A stretch of 64,000 nt of DNA from Prosthecobacter sp. (GTDB taxonomy: Bacteria; Verrucomicrobiota; Verrucomicrobiia; Verrucomicrobiales; Verrucomicrobiaceae). The stretch covers positions 1-64,000 of the forward strand of contig NZ_JAGRPF010000072.1 of NCBI RefSeq assembly GCF_020439865.1, written 5' to 3'. The first letter of the stretch is position 1. The number at the start of each line of letters is the position of its first letter. Below, in pieces: positions 1 to 9,970 of this stretch. The notes below the pieces were generated by a model. It worked only from the letters and a program-made list of their open reading frames with translations, made no database searches and was not told the origin of the DNA. Position numbers and translations under genes: made by a program.

Positions 1-533
1 AGAACAAGGTGCAGGAGATCATCGCCAAAGCGCCGCAGCTTCCAGGCAGTCTGCACTGGCATCTCATCGGTCACTTGCAGTCGAACAAGGTGCGCAAAGT
101 GTTGCCGCTGGTGAAGTGCATCCACAGTGTCGGCTCGCTCGATCTCGCGCGCGACATCGACCGCATCGCTGGTGAGCTTGGCTTGTATCCGAAGGTTTAT
201 CTGGAAGTGAATCTGGCTGCTGAAATCAGCAAGCACGGGTTTAGCGCCGAGCAACTGCGCTCAACTCTGGAAGCGCTCTACGCGCTGAAGCGCCTCGAGA
301 TCCACGGTCTCATGTGCATACCGCCGTATGATCCCGATGCGGCGAAGAGCCGGCCGTATTTCGTCAAGCTGCGCGAACTGCGCGAGGAACTCGAAACCCT
401 CGGCGCTGCGCCGCTTCCACTGCTCAGCATGGGCATGAGCCACGATTTCGAGATCGCCATCGAGGAAGGCGCCACCATCGTGCGCGTAGGGAGCGCGATC
501 TTTGGCGAGCGGACTTACAGCAAAGCCGCATGA
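1..533 (+). CDS. yggS: YggS/PLPBP-family PLP-binding protein (5' truncated by window)
   Basis: The frame is open to the left window edge, so the N-terminus with the PLP lysine lies outside. What remains covers the family block NKVQEII followed by WHLIGHLQSNKVR, the strand SVGSLDLARDI and the C-terminal phosphate-binding segment SMGMSHDFEIAIEEGATIVRVG, all diagnostic of the YggS/PROSC family. These proteins bind pyridoxal phosphate in an alanine-racemase-like barrel without known catalysis and buffer cellular PLP and amino-acid pools. The stop codon overlaps the next gene by 4 bases (ATGA), so the two are probably co-transcribed. Identity is secure; the true start cannot be seen. Confidence 0.93.
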   Translation, partial: NKVQEIIAKAPQLPGSLHWHLIGHLQSNKVRKVLPLVKCIHSVGSLDLARDIDRIAGELGLYPKVYLEVNLAAEISKHGFSAEQLRSTLEALYALKRLEIHGLMCIPPYDPDAAKSRPYFVKLRELREELETLGAAPLPLLSMGMSHDFEIAIEEGATIVRVGSAIFGERTYSKAA

Positions 534-919
534 ATCAACGTGCCGACAAATGGCTGCATCATGTACGCGTGTTCAAGACGCGAACCCTGGCCACGCAGGC
601 GTGTGCCAAGGGCAATGTGATGATCGGCGGACAGACAGTGAAGGCTTCACGCGAATTGAAACCGGGGGATGTGCTGGATGTCGTTCGGGGAGATCTGCGT
701 CTGACCCTGAGGGTGATCGCGTTTTCTCCGCAGCGTCTCGGTGCACCGCGCGTGCCGGAGTTTAGCGAAGATCTAACACCCGTGGAATGTTACCAAAAAG
801 CAGCAGAACTTCGACGCGAGCGCGCGCTGATAACGCCCAAGGAGCACGAAATAGTGGCCAAGCCGGACAAGAAACAGCTGCGCGAGTTGCGGAAGTTTTG
901 GGAGGAACAGCAGGACTGA
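530..919 (+). CDS. hslR: S4-domain RNA-binding protein, Hsp15 (HslR)-like
   Basis: This 129-residue protein starts with an S4 RNA-binding domain (RADKWLHHVRVFKTRTLATQACAKGNVMIGG at about residues 4-34, then KPGD) and ends in a basic/charged tail (KPDKKQLRELRKFWEE). Size, domain position and tail match the Hsp15 family, which binds stalled 50S subunits carrying peptidyl-tRNA and helps recycle them. The ATG overlaps the yggS stop as ATGA, which decides the start and suggests translational coupling. Its stop abuts the stop of the convergent sulfatase gene with no spacer, so no room for a separate terminator exists. A generic S4 protein is the alternative. Confidence 0.85.
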   Translation: MNQRADKWLHHVRVFKTRTLATQACAKGNVMIGGQTVKASRELKPGDVLDVVRGDLRLTLRVIAFSPQRLGAPRVPEFSEDLTPVECYQKAAELRRERALITPKEHEIVAKPDKKQLRELRKFWEEQQD

Positions 920-2554
920 TCATTCGGCCTTTGCCTTGCCTTTGCCTTTCTTTGCTTTGGCGGCGGGCTTGGTCTTCGTATCGGAGATAAAGGGAGGGTT
1001 TTCAAAGGGGACAGGATCCTGGGAGACACGCGGATCGCCGACAGCTTTGAGTTTGGCGAGAAGTTCGGCGGCCATCTGATTCTTCACGTCGGCGTAGCTG
1101 GGTTCGGCGGCGACGTTGATGGTCTGGCCGGGATCTTTGCTGAGGTCGTAGAGTTCTTCCTCGGGCCGTTGGGCGAAGGCGTAGTCGAAGTACCATTTGT
1201 ACTGCGAGTCGCTGCGATGCTGGATGAGCCAGGCTTTCGCCGGGGAGGCGTCCATGTCCGGGAAGGCGACATAGGTTTCGTTTTCCAAGTCGTCCTGCGA
1301 GGGCGTGAAGGAGTCGGTGAGCTGTTTGTAGTCGCCCATGGGCATGCGGTCGGGTTTGAAGTTGTGAATGTAGAGGAAGCCGTCCTTGCGCAGCGCACGC
1401 TGCGGGTAGGGGAGGTTGCCTTCGCGGGCGATGCTCACATGGCGCTCGCGGCCGGTGATGACGTAATCGCGTTCCTCTTCGATCTGGCCCGATTTGCCCG
1501 ACTTCATGAGGCTGACGATGCTTTTGCCGTTCACACCTTCGGGAATCTTCGCACCGCCGATTTCCATGAAGGTAGGTGCGAGGTCCATCAGGTTCACGAA
1601 GTCCTCGATGAAACGCCCACCGGGCTGGCCGGGCCAGCGGATCGCAAGCGTGACGCCGACGCCGAAGTCGTAGAGATTGCATTTGCCTCCGGGGAAGCCG
1701 GGCGCGCCGTGGTCGCCGCTGATGACGATGACGGTATTGTCGAGTTCGCCCGCTTCCTCGACCTGTTTGACGATGGTGCCGACCTGCGCGTCAAAGGCCT
1801 GAATCTCGCCCATGTAGTCGGCGAAGTCCTCTCGAATTTCGTGCACGTCGGGAAGATGCTTCGGGAGCTTGCCTTTCAATTCATCTGGATTGATGCCCCA
1901 TTGGGCGAGACCGCTGCCTTTAACCCACTTGCGATGCACGTTGGTGGGGCCATGCCAGAAGAGGAAGGGCGCGTCTTTCGGACGGGCGGCGAGGAAGGAG
2001 GCGAAGTTGCCATGAACTTCGTCGTAGATCTGCTGCTTGGCTGCTTCGACGGCGACGCCTGCCTTCATGAGCTTGTCCACGTTCTGGGAGAACTGGTTGC
2101 AGCGTCCGCCTGATTTCTGATACGCGTGCGCTTGCATGCCGAAAGGAGCGTCCGCCGGATCGCCGGGGCTCCAGACCTTGAAGGCCTTGCCGATGTGGTA
2201 GCCTTCATCTTTGAGCAGCAGCGGGAAGCTCGGAATCGCCATGTCCCACACGGCGCCGTTGAGGATGGCGGCGCGGCCGGTGTTGAAGAAGTAGCGGCCA
2301 GAGAGCAGGGCGCTGCGGCAGGGCGTGCAGCTGGGTGCATTCACGTAGGCCCGGCGAAACAGCGCGCCTTCACGGGCGATGCGGTCGATGTTCGGTGTCT
2401 TGATGACCTGGTTCGGCGAAGGGAACTTCTCATGCTCGGCGTAGATGCTCGCGTAGCGGCCCCAGTCGTCAGCGAATAGAAATAGGATGTTCAATGGCTT
2501 GTCCGCCGCGGCGGCAAAAGTGGTCAGGGCGAGGAAGCAGAGCAGAGTTCGCAT
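920..2554 (-). CDS. Secreted sulfatase (type I, alkaline-phosphatase fold)
   Basis: The start at 2554 was chosen because it gives a clean signal peptide (MRTLLCFLALTTFAAA); the longer open frame upstream encodes no conserved sequence. The 544-residue product has the metal-binding start NILFLFADDWGRY, the substrate block TPNIDRIAREGALFRRAYV, and the sulfatase signature CTPCRSALLSGR. The first Cys of that signature is the one oxidised to formylglycine, and the C-x-P-x-R form is accepted by FGE-type maturases. A second metal site is seen as VISGDHGAPGFPGG. The C-terminus is a Lys/Ala-rich tail. It likely desulfates polysaccharides in the periplasm or outside. No maturase gene lies nearby; a phosphodiesterase of the same fold is less likely. 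Confidence 0.9.
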   Translation of the reverse strand: MRTLLCFLALTTFAAAADKPLNILFLFADDWGRYASIYAEHEKFPSPNQVIKTPNIDRIAREGALFRRAYVNAPSCTPCRSALLSGRYFFNTGRAAILNGAVWDMAIPSFPLLLKDEGYHIGKAFKVWSPGDPADAPFGMQAHAYQKSGGRCNQFSQNVDKLMKAGVAVEAAKQQIYDEVHGNFASFLAARPKDAPFLFWHGPTNVHRKWVKGSGLAQWGINPDELKGKLPKHLPDVHEIREDFADYMGEIQAFDAQVGTIVKQVEEAGELDNTVIVISGDHGAPGFPGGKCNLYDFGVGVTLAIRWPGQPGGRFIEDFVNLMDLAPTFMEIGGAKIPEGVNGKSIVSLMKSGKSGQIEEERDYVITGRERHVSIAREGNLPYPQRALRKDGFLYIHNFKPDRMPMGDYKQLTDSFTPSQDDLENETYVAFPDMDASPAKAWLIQHRSDSQYKWYFDYAFAQRPEEELYDLSKDPGQTINVAAEPSYADVKNQMAAELLAKLKAVGDPRVSQDPVPFENPPFISDTKTKPAAKAKKGKGKAKAE

Positions 2555-2651
2555 GGTCGCGTCATAACGGGATGCGGGCTCACAAACCTTCGCCAAAATT
2601 GAGGGCAAACATCGTATCGACATCACCCCAGCGTTTTCGATTCTCACCCTC

Positions 2652-2954
2652 ATGATCCACGCCCTGCTCGACACCACCCAGGTCATCAGAACGCTCCAGT
2701 TTGAAGGGGCACCCCATGAAGTTTGTGCTGAAGCGCTTGCCAGCCATGACCGCCACAGCAATCAGCTCACGGTCAAGCTGCGTGCTTTTCTTCGCGCTCA
2801 GAACCAGGACCACATCGGCGAAGTGGCTGTCCCCTCATGGCTGCCGGAGCCCGAGACCGTGATTGACCATGTCGAATCTGACGAGGCGCATGAGGTGGCG
2901 AACGATGTCTTCGGCAGTTGGAAGCAGAAGGTGGCAGGGCGTTTGCCAGGATAG
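2652..2954 (+). CDS. Hypothetical 100-residue protein
   Basis: An open frame of 100 residues lies between the sulfatase gene and the efflux gene. Its codons favour G/C in the third position like the neighbours, and the product is acidic with a plausible soluble composition (PEPETVIDHVESDEAHE near residues 66-82). I recognise no family. Competing frames on the reverse strand (2580-2813, 2798-3217) are also open and look less protein-like. It could be a real small gene, the remnant of a larger one, or chance. Confidence 0.4.
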   Translation: MIHALLDTTQVIRTLQFEGAPHEVCAEALASHDRHSNQLTVKLRAFLRAQNQDHIGEVAVPSWLPEPETVIDHVESDEAHEVANDVFGSWKQKVAGRLPG

Positions 2955-3017
2955 AGGGGCGGAACGCCCTGTCTTGGTGGTTGCACAGCGATCGTTTCGC
3001 CGCATGAATGCGCGCGC

Positions 3018-4424
3018 ATGAACAACCTGAGAATCATTTGCCTCGCGACTTCTGTCGCGCTCGCCTCCTGCAACGTCGGGCCGAATTTCAAGCTGCCGGA
3101 GGTGTTGATGCCCTCCCATTGGAAGAATGGCGGACGCTCAAGCACGGCTGACATTCCGGTTCCTGGCGAGTGGTGGAAGCTGTTTGGCTCGTCCGAACTG
3201 GATCGCCTGGTGGCCAAGGCGCTCGATGGAAATCAGGAACTGCGCAGTGCTCTGGCACGGGTCGAGACCGCACGTGCCCTCGTCGGAGTTCAGCAGGCCG
3301 ACTGGTTTCCCCAGCTCACCATGAAGGATGCCATGCAGTATGAGCGTCTCTCAAACACTTCGTTTGGCGCGAACCTGCCGGCAGGGGTTGCATTGCCCAA
3401 GACCCAGCGTCGTCGCTTCCAGAACTTGATTGAGCTGGGCTGGGAATTCGATCTTTGGGGACGTGTGCGCCGCGGAGTGGAGGCTTCCAAAGCCTCTCAG
3501 TTTGCAGCCTTGGAGACTCTTTCCGCCCAGCGTCTGACTGTCGCGGCAGAGGTGGCGCGATTGTATTTCCTCACGCACTCTCTGGACCGGCAGATGGAGG
3601 TGGTGCGTGGCACGCAGACATGGCGTGACGAGGCCCTGAAACTGCAGGAGTCCCGCTTTAAGGGAGGTCTGGCAAATGAGATGGATGTGGCACGGGCGAG
3701 AACAGAGCTGGAACTGGCCCACAACGATCTGGCCGCGCTGGAGCGTCAGCGGGGCAACGCGGAGAACGCACTGGCGGTCATTTGTGGTGAGATTCCCTCG
3801 ATGTTTCACATTGCCAAAAGCAGCAGCCAGCCTTCACCACCGAAGGTGCCGGGCGGACTGCCCTCCAACCTGCTTCAACGCCGCCCCGACATCCGTGCAG
3901 CAGAGCAGAAGATGCGTGAGGCGAATGCCAAGGTGGGCGTGTCCAAGGCGGACTTCTTCCCAGCCTTCAGCATCGTCGGAAGCGGCGGTCTGGAGAGCAT
4001 TGGTGCCGCACACTTCTACGATTCACGCAGCCGGGTGCTGACGATCGGACCGAGCATGACACTACCGATGTTCCAGGGCGGCCGCCTGCGCGCCAACTAC
4101 AAGGCCAGCAAGGCGGCCTACGAGGAAACGCTGGCGAATTACCGGCAGAGCATCCTCGTAGCTCTTCAAGAAGTCGAGGACAGCATGCTGGACGCCCGTG
4201 CGTATGCGAAGCAGGCCTCGGCGCTGAATGCCGCCATCGAGGCGGCGAAGGAGACCCAGCGTCTCGCCGAACTGCGCTACCAGAAAGGTCTGGCCAGCTA
4301 CTTTGAAGTCGTGGATGCGAACCGCACGGTGCTGAACACCCAGTTGCTCGCCGCACAGGTCGAGGGCCAGCGCCTGTTCGCGAGTGTAGCGATGCTCAAG
4401 GCGCTCGGCGGCGGGTGGAAGTGA
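3018..4424 (+). CDS. NodT/OprM-type outer-membrane efflux lipoprotein
   Basis: This 468-residue TolC-family protein starts with a lipoprotein signal (LATSVALASC, lipidation Cys at residue 19) followed by the family opening NVGPNFKLPEV. Two outer-membrane-efflux repeats follow, with the coiled-coil signatures (NQELRSALARVETARALVGVQQA and, in the second half, RRPDIRAAEQKMREANAKVGVSKADFFPAF). It should form the outer-membrane channel of a tripartite RND or MFP-linked pump. No membrane-fusion protein or RND transporter gene is adjacent: the upstream frame is a small unknown and the downstream genes are convergent. It is therefore an orphan channel here. A strong hairpin lies 28 bases after the stop. 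Confidence 0.92.
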   Translation: MNNLRIICLATSVALASCNVGPNFKLPEVLMPSHWKNGGRSSTADIPVPGEWWKLFGSSELDRLVAKALDGNQELRSALARVETARALVGVQQADWFPQLTMKDAMQYERLSNTSFGANLPAGVALPKTQRRRFQNLIELGWEFDLWGRVRRGVEASKASQFAALETLSAQRLTVAAEVARLYFLTHSLDRQMEVVRGTQTWRDEALKLQESRFKGGLANEMDVARARTELELAHNDLAALERQRGNAENALAVICGEIPSMFHIAKSSSQPSPPKVPGGLPSNLLQRRPDIRAAEQKMREANAKVGVSKADFFPAFSIVGSGGLESIGAAHFYDSRSRVLTIGPSMTLPMFQGGRLRANYKASKAAYEETLANYRQSILVALQEVEDSMLDARAYAKQASALNAAIEAAKETQRLAELRYQKGLASYFEVVDANRTVLNTQLLAAQVEGQRLFASVAMLKALGGGWK

Positions 4425-4451
4425 GCGGGGCGTTAAGTGTTGTTAGTCTGG

Positions 4452-4481
4452 GTTATGAGTGAGGGAGGACTCACTCATAAC
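4452..4481. terminator. Perfect 12-bp inverted repeat between convergent genes
   Basis: GTTATGAGTGAG and its exact reverse complement are separated by six bases (GGAGGA). The hairpin sits between the convergent efflux and propeller/PHP genes. No clear T-run follows on either strand, so bidirectional termination or mRNA 3'-end protection is inferred from position. Confidence 0.6.
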
Positions 4482-4491
4482 GACCAATGCA

Positions 4492-7092
4492 TTACTTGAT
4501 CTTCACCCACACCGGAGAGGACCAGGCCATGTTGCCGTCGTTTTGCTCGACGCGGAGGTAGTAGCGGTTTTCGCCGGAGTCGGGTGATTCGTCAGTGAAG
4601 GTCTGCTCAAAGGTCTTCGAGTTGGGTTCCCACTGCTGATGGTTCTTCTCGTTGCGGACGAGCGTGACGCGTTTGATGGGCGCAGTGCCATCGACGCTGA
4701 ACTTAAGAACGGGTTTGCCGGTCAGTTCGATCTCGGTGCCAAGGAGTTTGTCGTTGCAGGTGAACTCGACGAAAATCTTGTCCGTCGCAGCGATGGTGCG
4801 GCGCGCGTTGAGTCCTTCAACGATGCCCTCGCGGGTGAAGTCCTTCACATAAACACCGCCGTAGCTTGTGTGGGTGCTGATGTGGTCGCTGTTGGCCCAC
4901 ACGCCGAGCTTGTGGCCGATTTCAAGCGCATGCTGATACACGCCGTTGTTCTTTTCGGTGAAACTGCGGATCGGTTCGCCGACGACCGGTTTGCCGATGA
5001 CGGTGGATGCATGGTTGTACTCCTCACCTTTGCGCAAGCCGACCGTGGGCTGCGGTGCGTTGAGACCTTCGTAGCTGACGCGGGCGCCTTGGTAGATTTC
5101 AATGACGTTTTCGACGCGATGGTCGATGGGCGGGATCTGATTCCAATCCGTGCCCATGCCTGTAGCACCCGTGTGAGAGATGGCCGTGACGGGCTTGCCG
5201 TAGCGCGTGAGAACGTCCCAGAGCTCAGAAGGATGAAGCTCAGGTTCGCCCTCCTCCTTCAGTGGAAATATTTTTTGCCAAGGGCTGGCGAGGTAGTTTT
5301 TACGCTGGATGTAAACGATCGGTCCGCCGCGCTGGGCGAAGACCATGTTGCGATGACCGTAGGGCCACTTCTGTTCGCGCTCGTAGGCATACATGCTCAT
5401 GAAGAAGCCGGGCGTGTAGAAGACATCGACGAGCTTCTGGTTCAGCCACCACTCGTAAGGAGTGTAGATCTTGGCGATGTCTGTGTGGTCGCTCGTGCCG
5501 AGGGTGTCCAGCTTGCCCATGTCCCAGGCGTAACGGAATTGCTCGACGATGCAGCCGTCGTTGGCGGTGATGCAGTTCGAGACGTCCGTGTGACGGTGGT
5601 AATCGCCCCAGTAGAGCTTGTAGATCACGCCGTCGTGCGTCCACGTATGGCGGTCGTCACGATCCCGCTCCGGTGTGACAGGATTGATGTATTCGGGGAA
5701 AGGTTCGCGCGGTTTGAGGGCGGGGGCGGCGACAAGCGGCAGGTCCAAGCCTGTGTCCACCTTCGCAAGATGCAGGCCGGTGTTGAGCTGAAGCTTCGAG
5801 GTGCGTCCATCGCTCGGCCAGGCGATCCACAAGCTGCCGTCCTTTCCAAGCGCATGCGAGGTCTGGCGGTCCTGTGAGTAAACGCTTTCAGGGATGGCAA
5901 AAGGCTTCGTCCACTGCTTCGTCGCGACATCATAACGTGTGAGCGCGAGACGCCAGGCGTAGGCCTTGAAATAACGAACGGTGAGCCAGGGCCTGCCTGC
6001 AGCATCAAGCATGATGTGAGGCAAATTAACAGCGGCGACTTCGTTGGCGGCGGGCTTGCCTTTGGCCTTGGCCTGTGCGGCCTGCTTCTTGGCGTTGGCT
6101 TCGGTCTTTGCTTTTGCCTTCGGATTGTTGGCACGCGGGGCGGCGGGTGCTGCGGCCTTTGGACCGGGAAGATCGGTAAAGAGACCATCGGGCGACGGGA
6201 TCTCCTCGATCTTGTCGCTGCCGAAGTCCCAATACGCGATGACGGTGTCCTTGCGTCCGTTCAAGCCTTGAGGATGGCCGTGCGCACGCATGTCGAGCCC
6301 CCACTGCTGGTTTCCCCGTTCGCAGGCGAGCCAGAGTCCCTTGCCATCCGGTGTGCCGACGGCGTTCACGCGTCCCTCGTAGCGCTCAGTCGAGATCAAC
6401 GTGCGCGGTTTGGCCGCCTTGAGACCTGCGTCGATGTGAGTGGCATAAATGTTGAATTCGTTGCCAAGAGATGAGTCGTAGAGCACCCAGGCGCCGCCTT
6501 TGCCATCAAAGGCCACGCAGGGTTCCCAGTCGCCGCCCGCATCATCGGCCACGACGATTTCGGCGGACCATTCCTTTTTCTTCGCGTCAAAGACGCGGCA
6601 GAAAACATCCCCAAGCTTGCCGCGATTGCCCTGCCACACGACCCAGACATTGCCGAACGCGTCTGTTCCTGATTTGGCAAAGGCATTCGCACCGTTGGGT
6701 GAACTGGCGAGCGTTGTGATTTCTCCATCGAGCTTGCCATCACGAACTCGAGCCGCCTTGAGGTCCATGAGGTTCTTGTCGTTCACCTGCGACCACACCA
6801 CATGCAGCGTGCCATTCCCATCTGCGGCAAGAGCGGGCTGATGAATGATGCCCGGCTGACCAATCGTAAGCGTGTCGCTCAATGCGCCATCGGTGAGCTT
6901 GGCGAGATGCAGAGTGTCCTTTTCAGCATCCCACTGCACGTAGGCGACCCACGGCGTGCCATCTGCGGCGGTGCACAGGGACGGGAAGTCGGCCCACTTG
7001 TCTGCGGAATGAAGGACGGCGGGCTTGGGCAGCAGTTCCTGCGCAAAGCTGGACGCGACGACGACGATCGAGAGGAGGGCTGGTCGGAGCAT
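4492..7092 (-). CDS. Secreted two-domain protein: beta-propeller-like N-terminus plus PHP/DUF3604-like metal-dependent hydrolase
   Basis: An 866-residue protein with a signal peptide (MLRPALLSIVVVASSFAQ). The first 300 residues contain repeated W-V-A/Y-W and DGTP/DGKG motifs typical of sialidase or propeller blades. A low-complexity Ala/Lys linker around residues 305-350 is followed by one more propeller-like stretch. The second half (from about 490) has GDYHRHTDVSN, TSDHTD, ISHTGATGMGTDW and ANSDHISTHTSYGG, which form a plausible PHP-type metal site as in DUF3604 proteins. A C-terminal beta-sandwich ends the protein. Substrate is unknown. It is convergent with the efflux gene and divergent from the FAD oxidoreductase. 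Confidence 0.8.
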   Translation of the reverse strand: MLRPALLSIVVVASSFAQELLPKPAVLHSADKWADFPSLCTAADGTPWVAYVQWDAEKDTLHLAKLTDGALSDTLTIGQPGIIHQPALAADGNGTLHVVWSQVNDKNLMDLKAARVRDGKLDGEITTLASSPNGANAFAKSGTDAFGNVWVVWQGNRGKLGDVFCRVFDAKKKEWSAEIVVADDAGGDWEPCVAFDGKGGAWVLYDSSLGNEFNIYATHIDAGLKAAKPRTLISTERYEGRVNAVGTPDGKGLWLACERGNQQWGLDMRAHGHPQGLNGRKDTVIAYWDFGSDKIEEIPSPDGLFTDLPGPKAAAPAAPRANNPKAKAKTEANAKKQAAQAKAKGKPAANEVAAVNLPHIMLDAAGRPWLTVRYFKAYAWRLALTRYDVATKQWTKPFAIPESVYSQDRQTSHALGKDGSLWIAWPSDGRTSKLQLNTGLHLAKVDTGLDLPLVAAPALKPREPFPEYINPVTPERDRDDRHTWTHDGVIYKLYWGDYHRHTDVSNCITANDGCIVEQFRYAWDMGKLDTLGTSDHTDIAKIYTPYEWWLNQKLVDVFYTPGFFMSMYAYEREQKWPYGHRNMVFAQRGGPIVYIQRKNYLASPWQKIFPLKEEGEPELHPSELWDVLTRYGKPVTAISHTGATGMGTDWNQIPPIDHRVENVIEIYQGARVSYEGLNAPQPTVGLRKGEEYNHASTVIGKPVVGEPIRSFTEKNNGVYQHALEIGHKLGVWANSDHISTHTSYGGVYVKDFTREGIVEGLNARRTIAATDKIFVEFTCNDKLLGTEIELTGKPVLKFSVDGTAPIKRVTLVRNEKNHQQWEPNSKTFEQTFTDESPDSGENRYYLRVEQNDGNMAWSSPVWVKIK

Positions 7093-7159
7093 TGCCTTTT
7101 AACATTCCATTTGCCGATTCCTTTCATGCAGCGATGGAAACAAGCACCCCCAACCTGTC

Positions 7160-9244
<2,085 letters not shown>

Positions 9245-9261
9245 TGGTGAAGGAGTAGTCC

Positions 9262-9756
9262 ATGACTCAGGAAGCCCTGCTGTGCCGCTACCGGCTTGTG
9301 CTGGGGCTATTCATCACGGGACTTGTGCTCAGTGGTGTTACGGCGTTCCCTTTGCTGCATGAGCTTCGGTTCATGGCCGCTTGGCTGGGGATTGCTGATC
9401 ATGCCCAATACGCGTCTCATGAAGGGCTGGCGTTCTGGATAGGCCGGGTATGGCATGGGTTGGAGGTAACGCATGCCCAGTTTCCCTTTTTGGCCTATGG
9501 GACGGACTGGCTGGCCTTCGGGCATCTCATGATTGCGGTGTTTTTCATCGAACCCTGGCGGCATCCGCTGGGAAACGCATGGGTGCTGAAAGTGGGACTG
9601 GTCTGCTGCGCAGGCGTGATTCCTCTGGCTTTCATCTGTGGCGCTCTGCGAGGCATCCCGCTCTACTGGCGGCTGGTGGACTGTTCTTTTGGTGTGTTCG
9701 GCTCTATGCCGTTGTTGTACTGCCTGAGGTTGGAACGGCGAATGCGGATGTCGTAG
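9262..9756 (+). CDS. Conserved-looking four-helix membrane protein, function unknown
   Basis: A 164-residue protein with four hydrophobic segments (about residues 12-32, 70-90, 111-131 and 138-155). Charged and aromatic loops contain HAQYASHEGLAFWIGRVWHGLEVTHAQFPFLAYGTDW and the sequence is rich in Trp and His. It starts 17 bases after the FAD oxidoreductase stop and probably shares its transcript. I do not assign a family function. A composite inverted repeat immediately follows the stop codon. Confidence 0.7.
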   Translation: MTQEALLCRYRLVLGLFITGLVLSGVTAFPLLHELRFMAAWLGIADHAQYASHEGLAFWIGRVWHGLEVTHAQFPFLAYGTDWLAFGHLMIAVFFIEPWRHPLGNAWVLKVGLVCCAGVIPLAFICGALRGIPLYWRLVDCSFGVFGSMPLLYCLRLERRMRMS

Positions 9757-9758
9757 AT

Positions 9759-9811
9759 CGGAAGGAATAGAAGGGGGCGTCGTCGGCGTTTCTTTTTACG
9801 ACGTCCTTCCG
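9759..9811. terminator. Composite inverted repeat after the membrane-protein gene
   Basis: CGGAAGGA (9759-9766) pairs with TCCTTCCG (9804-9811), and inside it CGTCGT (9778-9783) pairs with ACGACG (9798-9803). The right arm is followed by GTTTA rather than a long T-run. By position it is a transcript end; factor-independent termination is uncertain. Confidence 0.45.
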
Positions 9812-9970
9812 TTTAGGCTGCCGGTGCCGATGGTGGCTCCTTTTAAGCTGAGAGTCCCAGCAAAGACTTTGCAGCAAGGGGGGGATTGCAGGCGCCAAAA
9901 TCTCTTCGCGAGGTCCGAAATTTCCTCCTTGCCTGTGGCGTATGCTAGCCGACCCCATCTAACCCTCATC

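Noticed and set aside
1169..2113. Long forward open frame opposite the sulfatase
   Set aside because: It is the antisense of a clearly conserved sulfatase and has a repetitive Val/Ala/Asp composition typical of GC-rich shadows. The same holds for 4639-5877, 26351-27307, 38797-39792, 40117-41019 and 41098-42183 and others.
2580..3217. Reverse-strand open frames between sulfatase and efflux genes
   Set aside because: They overlap the better forward frame 2652-2954 or the efflux gene start, and their sequence shows no recognisable pattern.
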